Source: Pocillopora verrucosa | Taxonomy: Eukaryota; Cnidaria; Anthozoa; Scleractinia; Pocilloporidae | Direction: 5' to 3' | Length of the DNA stretch: 64,000 bases | Assembly: GCF_036669915.1 (NCBI RefSeq) | Contig: NC_089314.1 | Location: forward strand, 4,025,120 to 4,089,119 | Part shown: positions 46,183 through 58,649 of the stretch, one piece after another | Layout: each line of letters opens with the position of its first letter | Position numbering within the stretch: position 1 is the first letter of the stretch | The notes under the pieces: generated by a model | Database searches by the model: none | Told to the model about the DNA's origin: nothing | Seen by the model: only the letters and a program-made list of their open reading frames with translations | Position numbers and translations under genes: made by a program

Positions 46183-47896
46183 ATGGCTTTTTTCTATTTA
46201 TCTGCCAATTTTCTTGCTCCGGTTGTATCGGCGAGTTCTGTGAAGACTTCAAAAGGTGTTGTTTTTCTTCCTTTTTGCTTTTTGCCTGATATCTACATCA
46301 TCTTTTTAAGAAAGTATAAGTGGAAACCATTTTAATTGGTCATATTCATTTCTTTATCAAAACACAGGACAAACGCCAACCGTTGGGTTTGTCTTCGCTA
46401 ATTTCCTTGCCCACAAAGGCTACTATTTGAACATTACAACTGTTGGTACAGAACTGGTTCAAGACTCCTCTGAGTGCGTGTTCAAGTGTCTGGAGAAGGA
46501 TCCATGTTTGTCCTTCAACCTGGCAGATTTGGATGATAAGAAGAATCTATGTGAACTGCTTCCATCTGACCATTACACCCATTCAGACAAGTTCATCACT
46601 AACCATCTTTGGTATCACTACAGTATTGTGGTAAAAATTATTTTTCTTTTTCTACTTTATCTTATTATCACGTTTTATTATCATTATCATTATTTCATCC
46701 TAAGAATAACTATAATCGGTTGGAATCGTTTGAGCAAATTTTATTCAACTGTTTAACATTAATATATCTCTCTATGGCTTTATCTTTACTTTTTTATTCC
46801 TCGCAAGCCATTTTAAGTCGTTTTACTGACCCGTAATCGTAGTTTGTTTAACTGGTTTTTATCAAGGGAGTAAGTGATTGATTTTCTTGGTTTTAGTCTC
46901 CTTGCTCGAGGTTGCCCTGTCAAAACAATGGAACTTGTGTACCTCTGTACCGGACAAACAGCTACAAGTGTCGCTGTACGAAAGCATACACAGGAAGCCA
47001 CTGCGAAAAAGGTAAAGTTCTGTTTTCTAAAACAATAATTCCAAAAGTTTTTCGCCTGCATGCTTGTCGTATCTGATTCCTACCGAGCCATCATTTGTGT
47101 TTTTCATCAAACTTGTTCCAGACCAATAAATTCAAATGGTCTTCAGCTCTGCCACTGAACAAGACTTCAGTGCTATGGCTGTCGAAATTCATCCAGCAAA
47201 AACATATATCATTGTTGGTGACGAACTTTTTTTAATAATGTGGTATTGATTTTTGAAAACTGGGTCGACGAAGAAAGAAATTTAAACATGCAAACTAACG
47301 AAAAATGTTGGCTTCTTTCTGTTTTCTTAGCATTAACAAAATTTAAAATGTGTTAAACTATTGCTAAAACAAATTTAGACTTACGCATTTTTCTAACGCT
47401 TTGCAGATAACGTTTGGATCCTTTTGGGGAAATATGACTCGGATCAATATGCTAACTAGGGCACAAAAGTTTTTCAATTGTCGAAGGTTCGCATTTTACG
47501 GTTCTAGCCCTAAAAGGACGAGATTTCTTAACCTACCCGGCTTTTGAAATAGTAGCTAACTCAAAGAAAGACACTACTTTGATAAAACAATAATAATAAT
47601 AATAATGGAAACAATGAGAATTCGATAGTTGACATTCCATGAGGTGGCTCTTCTTGTCCACTGCTTCCAAGTCGAATTGGAATGTAGAAATTTTGGTTTT
47701 ATGTGGAGGGAGTTTTATGCCTCGTAGCAAAACTTTTCATGGCCGATTGGCAAGTGTCAACATCTAGGCTAAGGTTCTTTCCGAAAGCGACATTGCCGCT
47801 CAGTACACAAATTGCAGCTTACCTCATGGTTCTTTTCTTAACTGGTCTGCATTCAATAATCTTACTCATGGCAATGTCACAGTTGAAGAGCCCTGA
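46183..47896 (+). pseudogene. PEP6: broken PAN-EGF-pentraxin copy
   Basis: Exons A 46183..46255, B 46368..46630 and C 46897..47011 are open and well spliced. B is six bases shorter than usual (DDKKNLCELL), as in PEP7. The C-D intron then breaks at about 47098 and joins the middle of a divergent exon E. That piece runs 47099 to about 47234, has an in-frame TAA and lacks a donor, so exon D is missing. A truncated exon F (about 47727-47896) has a stop at NI-TAG. Its pentraxin part cannot be made. The region 46490-47098 is nearly identical to 49170-49779 in PEP7. Confidence 0.75.
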
Positions 47897-48866
47897 ACTA
47901 CATTGGTCAATGATCAAAACTTCTGCAGAGCCTAAAATCAAAGCTCACGTGATATAAATTCTTAATATTAGTGAATGTACCATATGCATGGCATAGTTCT
48001 AAAATAGATACCAAAATACGGAATGATATTTCGTTGAAACGCTGCTTTTAACCAGTTATTTGGAAAACATTTCATTCATCTATTCACCTATTAACTTAGT
48101 AAAATGCTTGCAGTAGTCTAGAAAATTCCAGAGCAAAATGTACAGAATCCGAAAATTCTGCTATTGACATCGTAGTTTAAGAATTAGGGAATGTGCTAAT
48201 GTGTGTAGAGGGGGGTGGGGGAGGGAGGGCTATGACATGGTTTGATGTATTAAACTGTCAGATCGAAAGTTTAACTGTTGGCTGGCCTACATTTTTAATG
48301 TTAGCTTTATGAAGACAGTGGAAGGGTTTCCTAAATAACAATAGCCCACCGAGCGCTGTCTTCAAACAATAAAGCTAGATAAGTTCAATTAAAAAAGCTT
48401 CACTAAACAGACGCTTTATTATTTCCTGAAACTTTCCGTGACAGCAGAATTAAAACGAGCTGAAGTGGAGCTCTACTGGTTTATCATTTTCTCCTGAATT
48501 TACAAATCAAAAACTAGAGCGCTAAAATAGCAGCAACTAGGAAAAAAATAAGGAACCCAGGCACGCTTTAAAAAATTTCCAGAGGAAGACAAACAAGAGC
48601 AATACAGGAGGTCAAACGCCTAGAAAAAAATTTACAGAGAAAGAAAACATTTTAAAAAACATTTACAGATAAAGACAAAAGGGAGCAAATTAGGAGGCCA
48701 AACCCCCAGAAAGGAGAACAAAATAATAATTGATGTCAAGATAACATGTCATTAACAGAAGCAGATGTTTGCAAAGCCCATGCAAAAGCTTTATGTTGCG
48801 TGTCTGTGGCATTACGAAATCGTGTATCACCATGAAAGTCATTTCTCTTTGAGCTACGAGAATAAG
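47897..48866. other. Intergenic plus conserved 5' flank of PEP7
   Basis: 3'-flank sequence and a G-rich block (about 48195-48230) are followed by the PEP 5'-flank block from about 48420. That block includes ACAGAGAAAGAAAACATTT repeats and a degraded palindrome (TGTCAAGATAACATGTCA at 48733-48750). There is no gene in the first part. Confidence 0.5.
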
Positions 48867-51800
48867 ATGGCTTTTTTCTTTTTATCTGCCAATCTTCTTG
48901 CTCTGGTTGTATCGGCGAGTTCTGTGAAGACTTCAAAAGGTGAGGTCTTTCTTCCTTTCTGCTTTATTTTCCTGATATCTACATCGTCTTTTTGAGAAAG
49001 TCGAAACCATTTTAATTGGTAATTTTCATTTCTTTATCAAAACACAGGACAAACGCCAAACGTTGGGTTTGTCTTCACCAATTTCCTTGCTCACAAAGGC
49101 TACTATTTGAACGTTACAACTGTTGGTGCAGAACTGGTCCAAGACTCCCTTGAGTGCGTTTTCAAGTGTCTGGAGAAGGATCCATGTTTGTCCTTCAACC
49201 TGGCAGATTTGGATGATAAGAAGAATCTATGTGAACTGCTTCCATCTGACCATTACACCCATTCAGACAAGTTCATCACTAACCATCTTTGGTATCACTA
49301 CAGTATTGTGGTAAAAATTATTTTTCTTTTTCTACTTTATCTTATTATCACGTTTTATTATCATTATTATTATTTCATCCTAAGAATAACTATAATCGGT
49401 TGGAATCGTTTGAGCAAATTTTATTCAACTGTTTAACATTAATATATCTCTCTATGGCTTTATCTTTACTTTTTTATTCCTCGCAAGCCATTTTAAGTCG
49501 TTTTACTGACCCGTAAACGTAGTTTGTTTAACTGGTTTTTATCAAGGGAGTAAGTGATTGATTTTCTTGGTTTTAGTCTCCTTGCTCGAGGTTGCCCTGT
49601 CAAAACAATGGAACTTGTGTACCTCTGTACCGGACAAACAGCTACAAGTGTCGCTGTACGAAAGCATACACAGGAAGCCACTGCGAAAAAGGTAAAGTTC
49701 TGTCTTTAAAACAATAATTCCAAAAGTTTTTCGCCTGCATGCTTGTCGTATCTGATTCCTACCGAGCCATCATTTGTCGTCACTTTACTTCACACCGACT
49801 TGTTTTTGCAAACATAAATTTTCCCATTTTACTTAATTTTCTCTATTCTTTTTACATCAGTTGATAATGACTGCAGCTGCTCATCAGGACCAGAAGGAAA
49901 ACAGAGATGCAAAATAGGTCAGTTAGTACTCCACCTTGAATTAAGATAGCTTGAAACAGTTTTCCAAAACACCTATACCGGAAGCGCTAAAAAGCGACCC
50001 TCCCTTTACGAAGTCCAACGAAATTCACTCTTGTTCACAATATGTTTAAAAATTTGAAGTAATGGGCGTTTCAAGGCAACCACAATTGATATGCTAATAC
50101 ATGGGGAATTCTCGTTATGGCTGTTTAAAAAAATCATGACTCCGTTGAATTAACTCTTCACAGTAAAAGCAAGCTCCACATCAAGTTTTACTAAATATAT
50201 TACAATAATCTTACATCTGACAAATTCTCAATGGGTTCTGAGCTATTGTGTTAAATTTAAACCATTTCCTCGTATCGACAAGAAACCACAAACTAGCCAA
50301 TTAAGGGTACTTTTTTATCATTACATCACCCGTTCACTAACTGATATTGTTTTGTTTTGTTTCGGAAATGGCTCAATAACATTTGTCCTAATTTGGCTTT
50401 CTTGAAATACAGAACTGTGCATTACTTCAGAATCAAGAATGACTTTTTGACTTCGAGAGCCGAGAGAGAAAGCCAACTGTGTTTGTAGCACAATAAATCC
50501 ACGATTGTAGTTTATGTTTTCTTCGTTTTGTCTGTCCTCTGCCGATTTTTGCGACTCTACCGCCGGCAGTTTCCAAAAATTGCGAACTCTGTTAGTCCGC
50601 TCGGGCAGCTAATTCGAACTCAGGATTCGCTTCATATGTCCACAGGCGCTGCCAGCGATATAACGCATGATTTCATGTATTGTATTTTACCGTAGTTTTA
50701 TCTCCTCCGTTACGCGCTCAGTGCGAATTGATTAACAGAACTTTTTCATTATCCTACTATGGCAAAATAGAAATGATCTTGGAAGTGAAAATTCAATTTG
50801 ACACCATGGTTTTAAAAAGTTTTGTAATGGCTAACGTTAAAAATTCGTCAGATGAAACGTTATGGCGACAAATTCAATAAACGTGATTTAGAGCTCGGTA
50901 TATGATTAAAAAATCAATAATTTCGCCTAGAAGCTGAAAAATTAAGAGTAATTTTGAAAGAGCTAAATTTAATTGGTTGATATTTTCTCAAATGCGAGTA
51001 TATGGCTGAGAAAACATTTTCCTGAAGTTGAGGAAAAAAATCTATCGAAGATTCTTCGAGATCAACCCAAAAACCTCTCAAAAGGTATTTCCCCATAACA
51101 TAAGCATATCAGTAGTGACACCCGCTACATTTGGTGAACCCAACTGTGAAATTTGTTCGACTGTGAAAAGGGAAATTTTCTTTTGAGCGCTTTGAACGCA
51201 GTCGCCAGGTGTCTAGGAAAACAGAAGACCTTCCACTCGGATGAAACCAAATTTACCTATGCTCACAGAGCCAGCACAGCGGTCATAAGCCGTGCATGCG
51301 CAAGGGGATCAGTTTTTACCAGGTGCGTGCCAATTTCCCACGCAAAGGCCAAAAGGAATACATAATAAACAATCGCTGACACGAAAAATACGCGGAAAAA
51401 ATTAGTGAAACTGTTATAGAAATCTGTAGAAAGATGCAAAAGGATGGAAAAGGAAACTTCAAGACTTTTTAGAACCCAAAACATATTTAATCATGGAAAG
51501 GGGCGTTAGTTTAGAGAGACTGTATTACTGCGTCGCTGGGAGAGTATAACAAGGTAATTTGGTATTATCAACTGAGTTGATAACGTATACTGGCCGACAA
51601 ATAAGACTTTCAAAGCTGACGTTTGGAGCGTTGGCCCTTGGTCAGAGCTAAGGGCTTAACTCTTAACAGTGGTCAGTTTATGTTATCAGCTCAGTTGATG
51701 ATACCAACTTACTTAATAATGTGTTTCCTGTTAATTTACCATTTTGATTTGAACTTTATCAAAAACGGTATACACCTAAACTTACAATTTTCTGTGGTGG

Positions 51801-54674
51801 TTTAAAGCTTCTACTAAACAAATTGGTTCTGACAACTTGAAAGAACGATACCCAACCAATACTACAGTCGCACTTGCATAGACGTTTGCGCGCTCTGTTG
51901 ACCGCGCCACTCTCTGGAAAAGTACAAGCAACAAAAATCCTGTTTTTATTCCTCTAAGCTACGTCTGAGAGGATAAAAACTATTAAAATATGATTAGCTT
52001 GCGGTGTGGACGGTGCTTGGTAACAAATTTTCCGTATTTCGACAAAATTAAGTTTATAAAATCCGTTCAACCACCTTCTCATCAATGAAGATGGTGGACG
52101 AACACTCGAAAACATTAACGGCGGTAGCAGGTTGAAGGCAGAACTCAGAAAAAATAGTTAATTATGCAAACGTATCATCTTTTAGAAAAAAGTTCGGATA
52201 TAACGCACGCTATCATTGGTAGAAAGAGCGTACTATATCAGAGTACAAAACACGGAGCTGAGCTAAAACTCTCACACCATCTGCCAATTTTTACTATACC
52301 CGACCAATTTCCGGACTTCTCTCTAGCTTTTTTTCATTAATTGAAAGTGAAAATTCGTAACAAGTGAGCCGGTAAGTAGCAACAGATGAGCCAAAAAAAG
52401 GTTTTTAAACATGCCAAGCGCCATAACTGACGTTACTATGACGTGAGACGAAAATCTTCAAAGGGGAAACGAAATGAACTTTTTTCCGAGTTTTAGAGGT
52501 TTTCACGTAAACTTACATACGGTAATAAACATAAAACACGTCTAATACCCGTATAGTATACATAGTTTCGTGTTCACAAAGTTTTTACAGTTTCGTCTTC
52601 AAAGAAGTGGGGGGGGGGGGGGGGGGACACACTCCACTACGTCTTGTGTGTCAACCTATACTTCTATCGTGCTCTAGCCACTTTCTCCGCACTTTACAAC
52701 AGAACAGGACAGGCCTATCTATTTGTTCATTATTATGACTATCGGATAATTATAGAACTGAGTGACTTAATCACAGGCGCACTTTATAGCGAATGAGGTA
52801 AACGTCGTAGTGTAGTAACGAAGGCAAAAAGTAGCAACAAACGCGCGCGGCACACACGGACACACCCAGACGCAAACACAAAAGAGGTCAATAGGCTAAG
52901 AGACTATTCACTAGTGGGTGACAACTTCCTGTTTTGCTTTCTTCACCCTATGCAATAACCACGACATCTATACGACGATCTTCATATTTTGCATTATTAA
53001 TAATTACATTATGGCCTTAAATAGTTGATGAAGACGCAACCCGAACCCACTACCTTACAAAGAAAGCGAGGGCAAACTATCAGTTGCGGGTTGTACAATA
53101 CTTGACAACAAGGCGGCATTGAGTCTTATTCTATGTTGCTGACAATCGAACACTGTCATACTATCGTCCCCGATAAATGTGCGGCATTTTTGAAGAACAC
53201 TAGAAGACATACAAATACTAGATCCTTCTGAGGAAGGAAATTAATTGAAGAAAGCGCAGTTGCTCAAACAACTGTCTAAATCTCTGCAATTCATTTCTTC
53301 TGTTATAGAGTACCTCATGGTGTTTCCGGAGCCGCGTTCTACCGAAAATTACGCCATGAAGAATCCAGCCATAGCTTCAGATCTCAACCAGTTGTCGCTG
53401 TGTTTTTTCATCAAGCTTGTTCAAGACCAAGGGGCTCAGACAGTCGTCAGCTATGCCAAAAAACATCAAAATGAGATCCTTGTCGAAATTTATCCAACAC
53501 GAACAGATGTTTATGTTGACAACAACTTGTTCCGGTAATGCTGCCTATATTTTTTTAAAGTCGGACGGGGTATTTCTTAATCGAGCCACGATAAATCATG
53601 ATAGGGGAAGTGCTACGATCGGCTTCTTCCTCCTAGCGTTAATGTCTAAACCTTTGCGGAAAGGAAGAAAGTTAAATATACAAACACTCAAACGGAAAGC
53701 GTCGGGCCTCTTTCTCTTTTCTTATCGTGATTTTAATACTAGGTATGTTAATCTTTGACCAAAACAAATCTAGACGTATTTTCCTTACGCTTTGCAAATA
53801 ACTATTCGGGTCCTTGTTTAAAATTTGATTTAGATCACATTGCTCAATAGGACATTTAAATCTTTCGAGTAACGAGGACTCGCTTATTGTGGTTCTAACC
53901 ATAAAAGGATGAGGTTTTTTAACCGACCCGGCTTTCGAAATAGTAGCTCAGATCATACTTTTGATATAGCAAAGATGAAATTAAGAGATTGACCGAATGA
54001 ATGCAATTAATGCAATGAATGAATTAAAGCAAAGAACGAATGGAAGCTTGAAGATTGACTGACTGACAGGTCACTGGTCAACTTGCTGACAGACCCACTG
54101 GTTGACAGATTGACCGACTGACAGGCCACTTACATATAACTTTAAACTGACTGACTACTGACTGACAGACTGAATGACTCTGCTAACTGACCTAGTGACA
54201 ATGAAAAAGGAGGGTCTTAAATGATCGAATATAATTAATATTCTTTGCTTTTGTTTTGTTTTGTTTTGTTCTGGTTTTTGTTCTTTTTTTTTCTTCAGGT
54301 TTACCGCGACAAATCTCTATGATGATACCTGGCAACACCTGTGTCTCACCTGGGAAAACACTCAAGGAGTAACGAAGCTCTATAAAGATGGCCAATTTGC
54401 CGGACAGGTAACAAATAATGCCACTGAGAACTTCACACTTACGGCTGGCGGCTCCCTGGTGCTTGGACAAGACCAAGATTCTATTGGCGGAGGTTTTCAT
54501 GTTGAAGAAACTTTTCATGGCCGATTGGCAAGTGTCAACATGTGGGATAAAGTTCTGTCCGAAAGCGACATTGCCGCTCAGTATACAAATTGCAGCGTAC
54601 CTCATGGTTCTGTTCTTAACTGGTCCGTATTCAAAAATGTTACTCATGGCAATGTCACAGTTGAAGAGCCTTGA
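48867..54674 (+). CDS. PEP7: secreted PAN-EGF-pentraxin protein (intact)
   Basis: Exons: A 48867..48939, B 49048..49310, C 49577..49691, D 49861..49917, E 53309..53534, F 54299..54674. The product is 369 residues, two fewer than the others because of the shortened PAN loop (DDKKNLCELL). Signal peptide MAFFFLSANLLALVVSAS, four PAN core cysteines, six EGF cysteines, hinge CSCSSGPEGKQRC, then pentraxin with LGQDQDSIGGGF followed by HVEE. The equivalent of CRP Asp60 is Gln, Asn61 is kept, and 147 and 150 are His and Glu. The pentraxin half groups with PEP1 and PEP2, while the PAN-EGF half groups with PEP6 and PEP4/5. This suggests a chimeric history. The 3.4-kb D-E intron holds the hammerhead-type hairpin repeat and one foldback arm. 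Confidence 0.87.
51560..51707. repeat. Hairpin repeat with hammerhead relic (copy 2), PEP7 D-E intron
   Basis: Arms TGGTATTATCAACTGAGTTG... and its reverse complement. The core at 51614-51645 is as in copy 1, with the same G-to-C change before AAA. Confidence 0.5.
52190..52580 (-). repeat. Foldback repeat arm, - orientation, in PEP7 D-E intron
   Basis: Full-length reverse complement of the 5930-6300 element (GTTCGGATATAACGCACG to GTATAGTATACATAGTTTCG). Confidence 0.6.
52609..52626. repeat. Poly(G) run
   Basis: Eighteen consecutive G. The equivalent place in PEP5 and PEP8 introns has GTGGGGAGAAAC. Confidence 0.85.
54050..54190. repeat. TGAC-rich minisatellite, PEP7 E-F intron
   Basis: Imperfect TGACTGACTGACAG array as in the other copies. 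Confidence 0.7.
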
Positions 54675-57600
54675 CCTAAATTGTTTAGAGATCAAACACT
54701 CTAGACTTGATGTAAAATTCCTTATGTTAGAGTATATATTATAGGCATGACTGAATCACGTGGTGTAACTATGAAATAGATAACGAAAGTCAAAAAAGCA
54801 TGATGGAATTAAGCAAATAAAACTTCAGGGACAGAGATGTATGTTCCTGATCCAGGCCTAGAATATGTGATCTCCGCTAAAATTATTTATAGATTGTCCT
54901 ACGCACGAACAGGTCGGTATGGGGCTAACCTCAATAGTATGCATAGAGTTAGGAAAGGAACTGGTATCTGACTCGGAGCTCGAAGTACTGTTTGAATGTT
55001 TGACTTTCCAATTTTGAAGCCACTATTGTTTCCGGCGTAAGTGGAAAGTTCTAGAACAGTTTCAATTGAGGCAGTTTGAAATATTGAAAACATGAAAAAG
55101 GATAAACTGTGAAAGCTTTCTCTTTTCAAAAAACTCTTACTGCACTGCTTGTACTATTTAAAAGCATTTAAACATCTTTAAACGTTTACGAATTTCTCTC
55201 CGCTTTTTCAGTTTCTGGCATCTATTTCGTGTATAGCATAATGATAAAAATAAAAATAATAATAACAATAGGAATCAGAAACAGCTGCTGTTACAACGAT
55301 TCAAAAGGTCTTTATGCTGGGATCTGCGCGAATCCTCAGAAGGGTGTTTAGTGTATGAACAGAATGATCGACTTAAGTGACTGATGCCCTAGGTGCATGG
55401 TTTGCGTCCGGCTGATGCACAAGAATGTAAATATATATAAATGTAAATAATAACCAATAATAATCATTATCATAATCATAATCATAATAAAAATCGTAAT
55501 AATGAGAACAAAAAGAATTTGATGATTGACATTCCAAGAGGTGGCTCTTCTTGTCCACTGTTTTCAAGTCGAATTGGAATGTGGAGTTTTGGTTTTTTGT
55601 GAAGGGAGAAAAGCCCTCGTAGCAAGGACGTGGACCAAAAATAAACTCAACCCACATGTGGCGCCAGCAGGTCCAGGAATCGACACCGGGCTGCAACGGT
55701 AGGAGGACTATGAATACTCTCACCACTGTGTCATCTCCACTCCCTAATTTGACTTTAGTGACATTAGTGATTGAGAGCCTCTTTGCTCCTCGCAGTCGTA
55801 AATAGAAAAAATGATGTAGGCTGATGTAGGCCAGGCCAAACGCACGTGACGTTTCAACGCCAGATCTTGCGAGCATTTACGTATTTGTAGATGTTTATGT
55901 GCCCCAGGTCTCTGGCCCGCTCAGAAGTGAACACCATGTTTAATATGACAGCCTTGAGTGGCAATGTTAAAGATATATCCACGTCTTCAAAATTTTGCTC
56001 TTAACTGAATTCCTGGGCGCTACTTTACGCTGATAATGAAAGAGAAGGGAAAAGAGGATAAAGGGATAAAACTCGACAATGAATAAAGAGAAGAAAAGAG
56101 AGGGACTACTATGCAAATTGCAGTCAAACCTGTATTAAGCGGCAACGCACGGGGAATGGTAGGGTTACTGCTTAGGAAAAAGAGAAAGAAACTGGCACAC
56201 AGTGCGCAGCTGAGTGTGTCACTGATTTTCTTACCAAATTTTAATGTGCTTCATGATTAGTTATTAAACAGAGCCACGGCAACATAGAGTTCATTTGTTT
56301 TCTACAGTAAAGACGTAAAACATCATTAATGGTGATGTCATCGATACATCTGTCTCCTAATAAGTAATAATGTGTGTATAATTCAGCTGATCACATAAAT
56401 CTCTATGTTCGCACATCCGTGCTTTCATAATATGACTTGTGCAATTGCATTTTGAGTCAAAGTCGCATTACACTTCAGACGCGCGTTCTATCTTCGTTTT
56501 TGCAAACTAATTCCCAGCCCTCGTCTTTAGGAAATGCAATAATACTAAACCTAGTTTGGACCAAACCGCTCATTTATACCGCTTAAAGACTTTTTTCACA
56601 AATTCTAGAAACAATCCTTGGGGCAGGTTGCCAGATATAAGTTCTACAATGTTCTTGTAACTTTCCTCTTCGTATTCCTTAAAGACCTGCTTCAAGTTGA
56701 GCTCATGCTATAATTTTTTCACCTTGGATGAATCTCTTTTGCTTTTATCCTTCTGGAAAAAAGTAAACAAAATACAACAGAGTTATATTCCAGTTTCTCA
56801 TCACGAGTGCTTGTCGTGTACAATGAAAATCTCTGGGAGAGAAGGTAATCTTTTGTTGTAATTGTAATAATGTATAAGAAAAATTCACACTCTTATAATA
56901 AGCCGAAAACGAGTGAATTCTTCATGTAACACCAGTGCAAAGTTAAAACACAAGTGAAAATTACAAATAGCGCGCGCGAGCTGTCAAAATTTCGTCTGTT
57001 TTGACTTTCTGTGATGTTTTTCTCAAGTAATTTATTAATGAGAAATAAAATCACTTGTCGTGCAATTTCATGTAAATAAGCATTAGGATTAGGCTTTTTG
57101 TTCTGATTGTAATAAATCTTAGCTCATCCTACAAGTCATTACATAATCTGAAAATTAATAAAATTAGGATACTTGCCACCGTAGTAGCTGTTCGATATAG
57201 GTATTTCAAAGCAGGGTATATCACAGGTCCAAAAAATGAATGAATCGTAGTTTGGAAGTGGAAACCATAGGAAGCGCACACATAGATTTCATAGAACACC
57301 AGCCCAAGTCTAAACACTGCTTTTAACACGTTTAGCCGTAAAGTAAATGCAAAGTAAGTGCTTGGAGTATCCACAGACAGTGATTAGATCAGTGGAAGGC
57401 AAAAACAGGGGGATATGGAGGGTGGGGCTGGGGGGGTTGGGGAGGGGCTGCTGAACAACAGCAGCTACTTAACTGCTGGTAAACTCAGCAAGTAAATAAA
57501 TGAAGTTAACCACCTTAATAATCATGTAACTGTCTTCAATGCAACTCTACGGACAACCTCTTGTAGGCAAAGGAAACTGGGTTTCTAAAGACTTCAGGTA

Positions 57601-58649
57601 AAACAAGGACTTCAAAATTATGAATAAATAATTCCCCTTGAGCTTGACTATCACGCAATCTTCAAAGCAAGGCCTCGGACAACCTGTTAAAAAGTGGTTG
57701 TTCTCGGAAAACCGGTAAAAATATATTTTAAAAGCTTTCACTTGAAACAGTAGCTTCAAAAAATAAATTAAAAAATTGATCTTGTAGCTTAACTAACCAA
57801 CATATCATCACGAAACTTTCTCAGTCAATGCATGGCTTCATAGGGTGCCATGAGCGACAAGAAAACCTTTTGTAATTTCCATATCAAAAACTATAGATAA
57901 TAAAGAATCCGTTGAATTCCCCAAGCATTACTTTCAATTTTCAAAGCAAACTTTATTTCCAAAGCGAACAACAGTGTCGTCAGCATGTTCTATACTCTCA
58001 TAAAGCACGCTACAATAAGCCAATTAGAATCCTAGTTAGAATGGTTCAAAAAATATAATTGGCTGTACAAGACTAAAGCTGTCAAAAATGTCAAACCGTC
58101 AAAGTTCAAAAACCATCAAAGTTCACATTCTGCGATAGTTTACAAACTAAAATAGTTCGGCAGGTCGAATTTAACACTTTTTCCTGAAGTTTTTTTAAGT
58201 CTCTAATACGGAATCTTAAAGTGAAATGTTCAGTGAACTTCAGCCGAATTATGGCTCATAAAAACACGCGAATTCATTCTCATGATAAGGTAGAAGATAA
58301 ACTGTTCAAGGCGAGTGTTTTATGAATAAAGACAGCCGAATTCACCGGAACATGAAGATCGCTCGGGATGACAGCGCCGCAAAACTAGGCTACAGTGACT
58401 GATGAGGCTTTTCACTCAACGCATCGGAAAGGATATCAGAGCAAGCTCTTATTTTTTCACTCGAGGGGTGGCCGATGTAGTTTCTGACGCTTGCTTCACT
58501 GCGATGACCGGAGATCGCCATGATGAGCGAGCCGCGATGGACCTCAGCATGATCATATTCGCTCTGACACCGTCATGATTAGTATGAATTTTAACAGTTA
58601 TGCCAGTTTGGCTATATTTTTCATCATTCTTGTTTTTGTTTTGTTTTTG
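54675..58649. other. Intergenic, PEP7 to PEP8; duplicate of the PEP0-PEP1 spacer
   Basis: I see no gene. The order of blocks follows the PEP0-PEP1 spacer through to 58650. An extra stretch is also found after PEP2 (about 55200-56350 with 16960-18110). Confidence 0.55.
55500..55745 (-). repeat. SINE-like repeat (second type)
   Basis: Same repeat as 17270-17490, including CCACATGTGGGTTGAGTT on the minus strand. The 167-residue minus-strand ORF covering it is repeat sequence. Confidence 0.5.
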
